Shown here: positions 5,617 through 6,677 of the stretch, piece after piece
Layout: every line of letters begins with the position of its first letter
Position numbering within the stretch: position 1 is the stretch's first letter
Assembly (NCBI GenBank): GCA_002308435.1
Contig: DBUY01000069.1
Span: forward strand, 1 to 6,677
Source of the DNA: Proteobacteria bacterium UBA1278
GTDB taxonomy: Bacteria; Pseudomonadota; Gammaproteobacteria; Comchoanobacterales; Comchoanobacteraceae
Reading direction: 5' to 3'
Length of the DNA stretch: 6,677 nt
The notes under the pieces: generated by a model
Told to the model about the DNA's origin: nothing
What the model saw: the letters and a program-made list of their open reading frames with translations, nothing else
Databases searched by the model: none
Program-made: the position numbers and the translations under genes

Positions 5617-6677
5617 GTGGCCATTCACACTCCTGCCCGAGCAAGACACCCTAAATGGCGACGTCATAACGCGAATTTCTGGCAAGAGGTTGGCGCGTTT
5701 TACACCAATCGTGGCATTGATGCCTGGAATGACTTAGTGCCTAATGAAGTTACGAATAATCCAGATTTCTCTGCTCGATGCGCACAAGGCGTCATGCAAT
5801 ACTTTTTAGACTGTCGCAGCAATGGTTATACTGGTGACTTTATCATAATTGAACCCGGGGGTGGCATTGGTAAATTCTGTTATTTATTTCTAAAGCAGCT
5901 TCAGCATTTGATGGAAGTTTCTTGTTTTGATGCATCATCGATGACCTATTGGCTCTGTGATCAATCTGAGCAGACTCAAGAATTCTGGCGTGATCAACCA
6001 CAATTAAAGTCATTTATTGATCAAGAAATGCTCAGTATTGAGCGGCTCTGTTTGACTCATGAGGACGGCGAGTTTCGAATTGAGACCTCATTTGATACGT
6101 CGATACTGAAAAAGAAGCGCGTTGTTGTATTGACAAACTATTTTCTGGATTCGTTATATCAACAGCCATATTTACTGCGTGATGGGGCTTACATTCCACA
6201 AACGATTCATATGCGCTCATCAATTACACAAAAAAAGAAACGATTAACGTTTCAAATGGCACAGACTGGTGATGAACCACCGTGCGATACAACCGACGAA
6301 ATCATGCAGGAATTCAAAACAAATCATATTGAACACGTTCTGATGCCCGAGGGGGCGATGCAGCTCTTGAAATGGTTTGACCAGTGCACAGATTTGCCGC
6401 TATTGGTGATTTGTCATGATAAAGGATTCTCTGACCTGATAGTAGATGGCTATGATGCGTCCTACCACATTGTTTGGACAGGCCAGTTTGCCGCTAGCGT
6501 GAACTTTCATGCCTTAGCAAGATATGTGTCTTCTGTCCTACAGGGACGCAGTGTACTCGGTGCACCCCATGACACCTACTTTTGTTGTGCAGTTTTTCAT
6601 ACAAAATGTGCTGATGACCCTTTACCTGGCTTTGCAATATCATTCGAGGAATCTGTACGCTCTGGTGTTAGTCTGAC
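5617..6677 (+). CDS. SAM-dependent-methyltransferase-like protein (3' end beyond window)
   Basis: The frame runs 353 codons from GTG to the right edge without a stop. The N-terminus (FWQEVGAFYTNRG, then LVPNEVTNNPDFSAR) and the glycine-rich loop IIEPGGGIGKF (Glu79, Gly81-83, Gly85) resemble a bacterial family I know with a VELGAGSGRF loop, annotated as class I SAM-dependent methyltransferase-like and distantly like MidA/NDUFAF7. Further shared features are EFWRDQPQLKSFI, the acidic-strand NYFLDS at 174-179 (family: NYFFDS), and GQFAASVNFHALARY from residue 289. There is no signal peptide or membrane segment, so it is probably cytosolic. The substrate is unknown. The loop is slightly unusual (EPGGG in place of ELGAG), so SAM binding is likely but not proved, and a non-catalytic role is possible. 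The gene follows the fusion gene on the same strand but has its own promoter. Nothing in it points to a role in secretion. Confidence 0.75.
   Translation, partial: MAIHTPARARHPKWRRHNANFWQEVGAFYTNRGIDAWNDLVPNEVTNNPDFSARCAQGVMQYFLDCRSNGYTGDFIIIEPGGGIGKFCYLFLKQLQHLMEVSCFDASSMTYWLCDQSEQTQEFWRDQPQLKSFIDQEMLSIERLCLTHEDGEFRIETSFDTSILKKKRVVVLTNYFLDSLYQQPYLLRDGAYIPQTIHMRSSITQKKKRLTFQMAQTGDEPPCDTTDEIMQEFKTNHIEHVLMPEGAMQLLKWFDQCTDLPLLVICHDKGFSDLIVDGYDASYHIVWTGQFAASVNFHALARYVSSVLQGRSVLGAPHDTYFCCAVFHTKCADDPLPGFAISFEESVRSGVSL

Noticed and set aside
1..6677. CRISPR array, insertion sequence, att site or replication origin
   Set aside because: No regularly spaced repeats, transposase motifs, target duplications or DnaA-box clusters were seen.

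Overview
The window appears to come from the chromosome of a gammaproteobacterium of the order Legionellales (Legionella, Coxiella, Rickettsiella, Aquicella or Berkiella type). The main evidence is a minus-strand block that reads icmT - icmS - small orphan gene - icmQ. This is the gene order of the Dot/Icm (type IVB) secretion locus of Legionella, with the orphan in the slot of icmR. The DNA is moderately AT-rich and uses ordinary bacterial codons. The genus cannot be fixed from this sequence alone.

Layout. Minus strand, positions 1873 down to 1: icmT (86 aa), icmS (111 aa, one base after icmT), a 98-aa acidic protein in the icmR position (candidate FIR, 'functional homologue of IcmR'), and icmQ, which runs off the left edge. 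IcmQ has a normal-length core of about 192 residues followed by an acidic Ser/Thr-rich tail of at least 83 residues. Two sigma70-like promoters with 17-bp spacers are visible on this strand, one before icmT and one between icmS and the FIR candidate. The operon may therefore be read as icmTS plus a separately boosted FIR-icmQ pair.

Positions 1874-2108 are a divergent intergenic region. It holds the icmT promoter, a compact dyad with two internal direct repeats, and a second inverted repeat. I found no tRNA, and no convincing promoter for the rightward gene.

Plus strand, 2109-5534: one 1141-aa gene fusing an LplT-type lysophospholipid transporter, a PlsC-type acyltransferase and an acyl-ACP synthetase-like AMP-binding domain. 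It is a complete lysophospholipid import and reacylation machine. After its double stop there is a strong sigma70-like promoter, a textbook ribosome site and a GTG-started gene (5617 to the right edge). That gene encodes a SAM-dependent-methyltransferase-like protein of uncertain substrate.

How the parts relate: the left block builds part of an effector-translocation machine in the inner membrane and cytosol, and the large right-hand gene repairs inner-membrane phospholipids. A functional link between the two halves is only a guess from adjacency. The most interesting elements are the unrecognised IcmR substitute, the acidic extension of IcmQ, the promoter with a palindrome in its spacer before the FIR gene, and an altered acyltransferase motif in the fusion protein.
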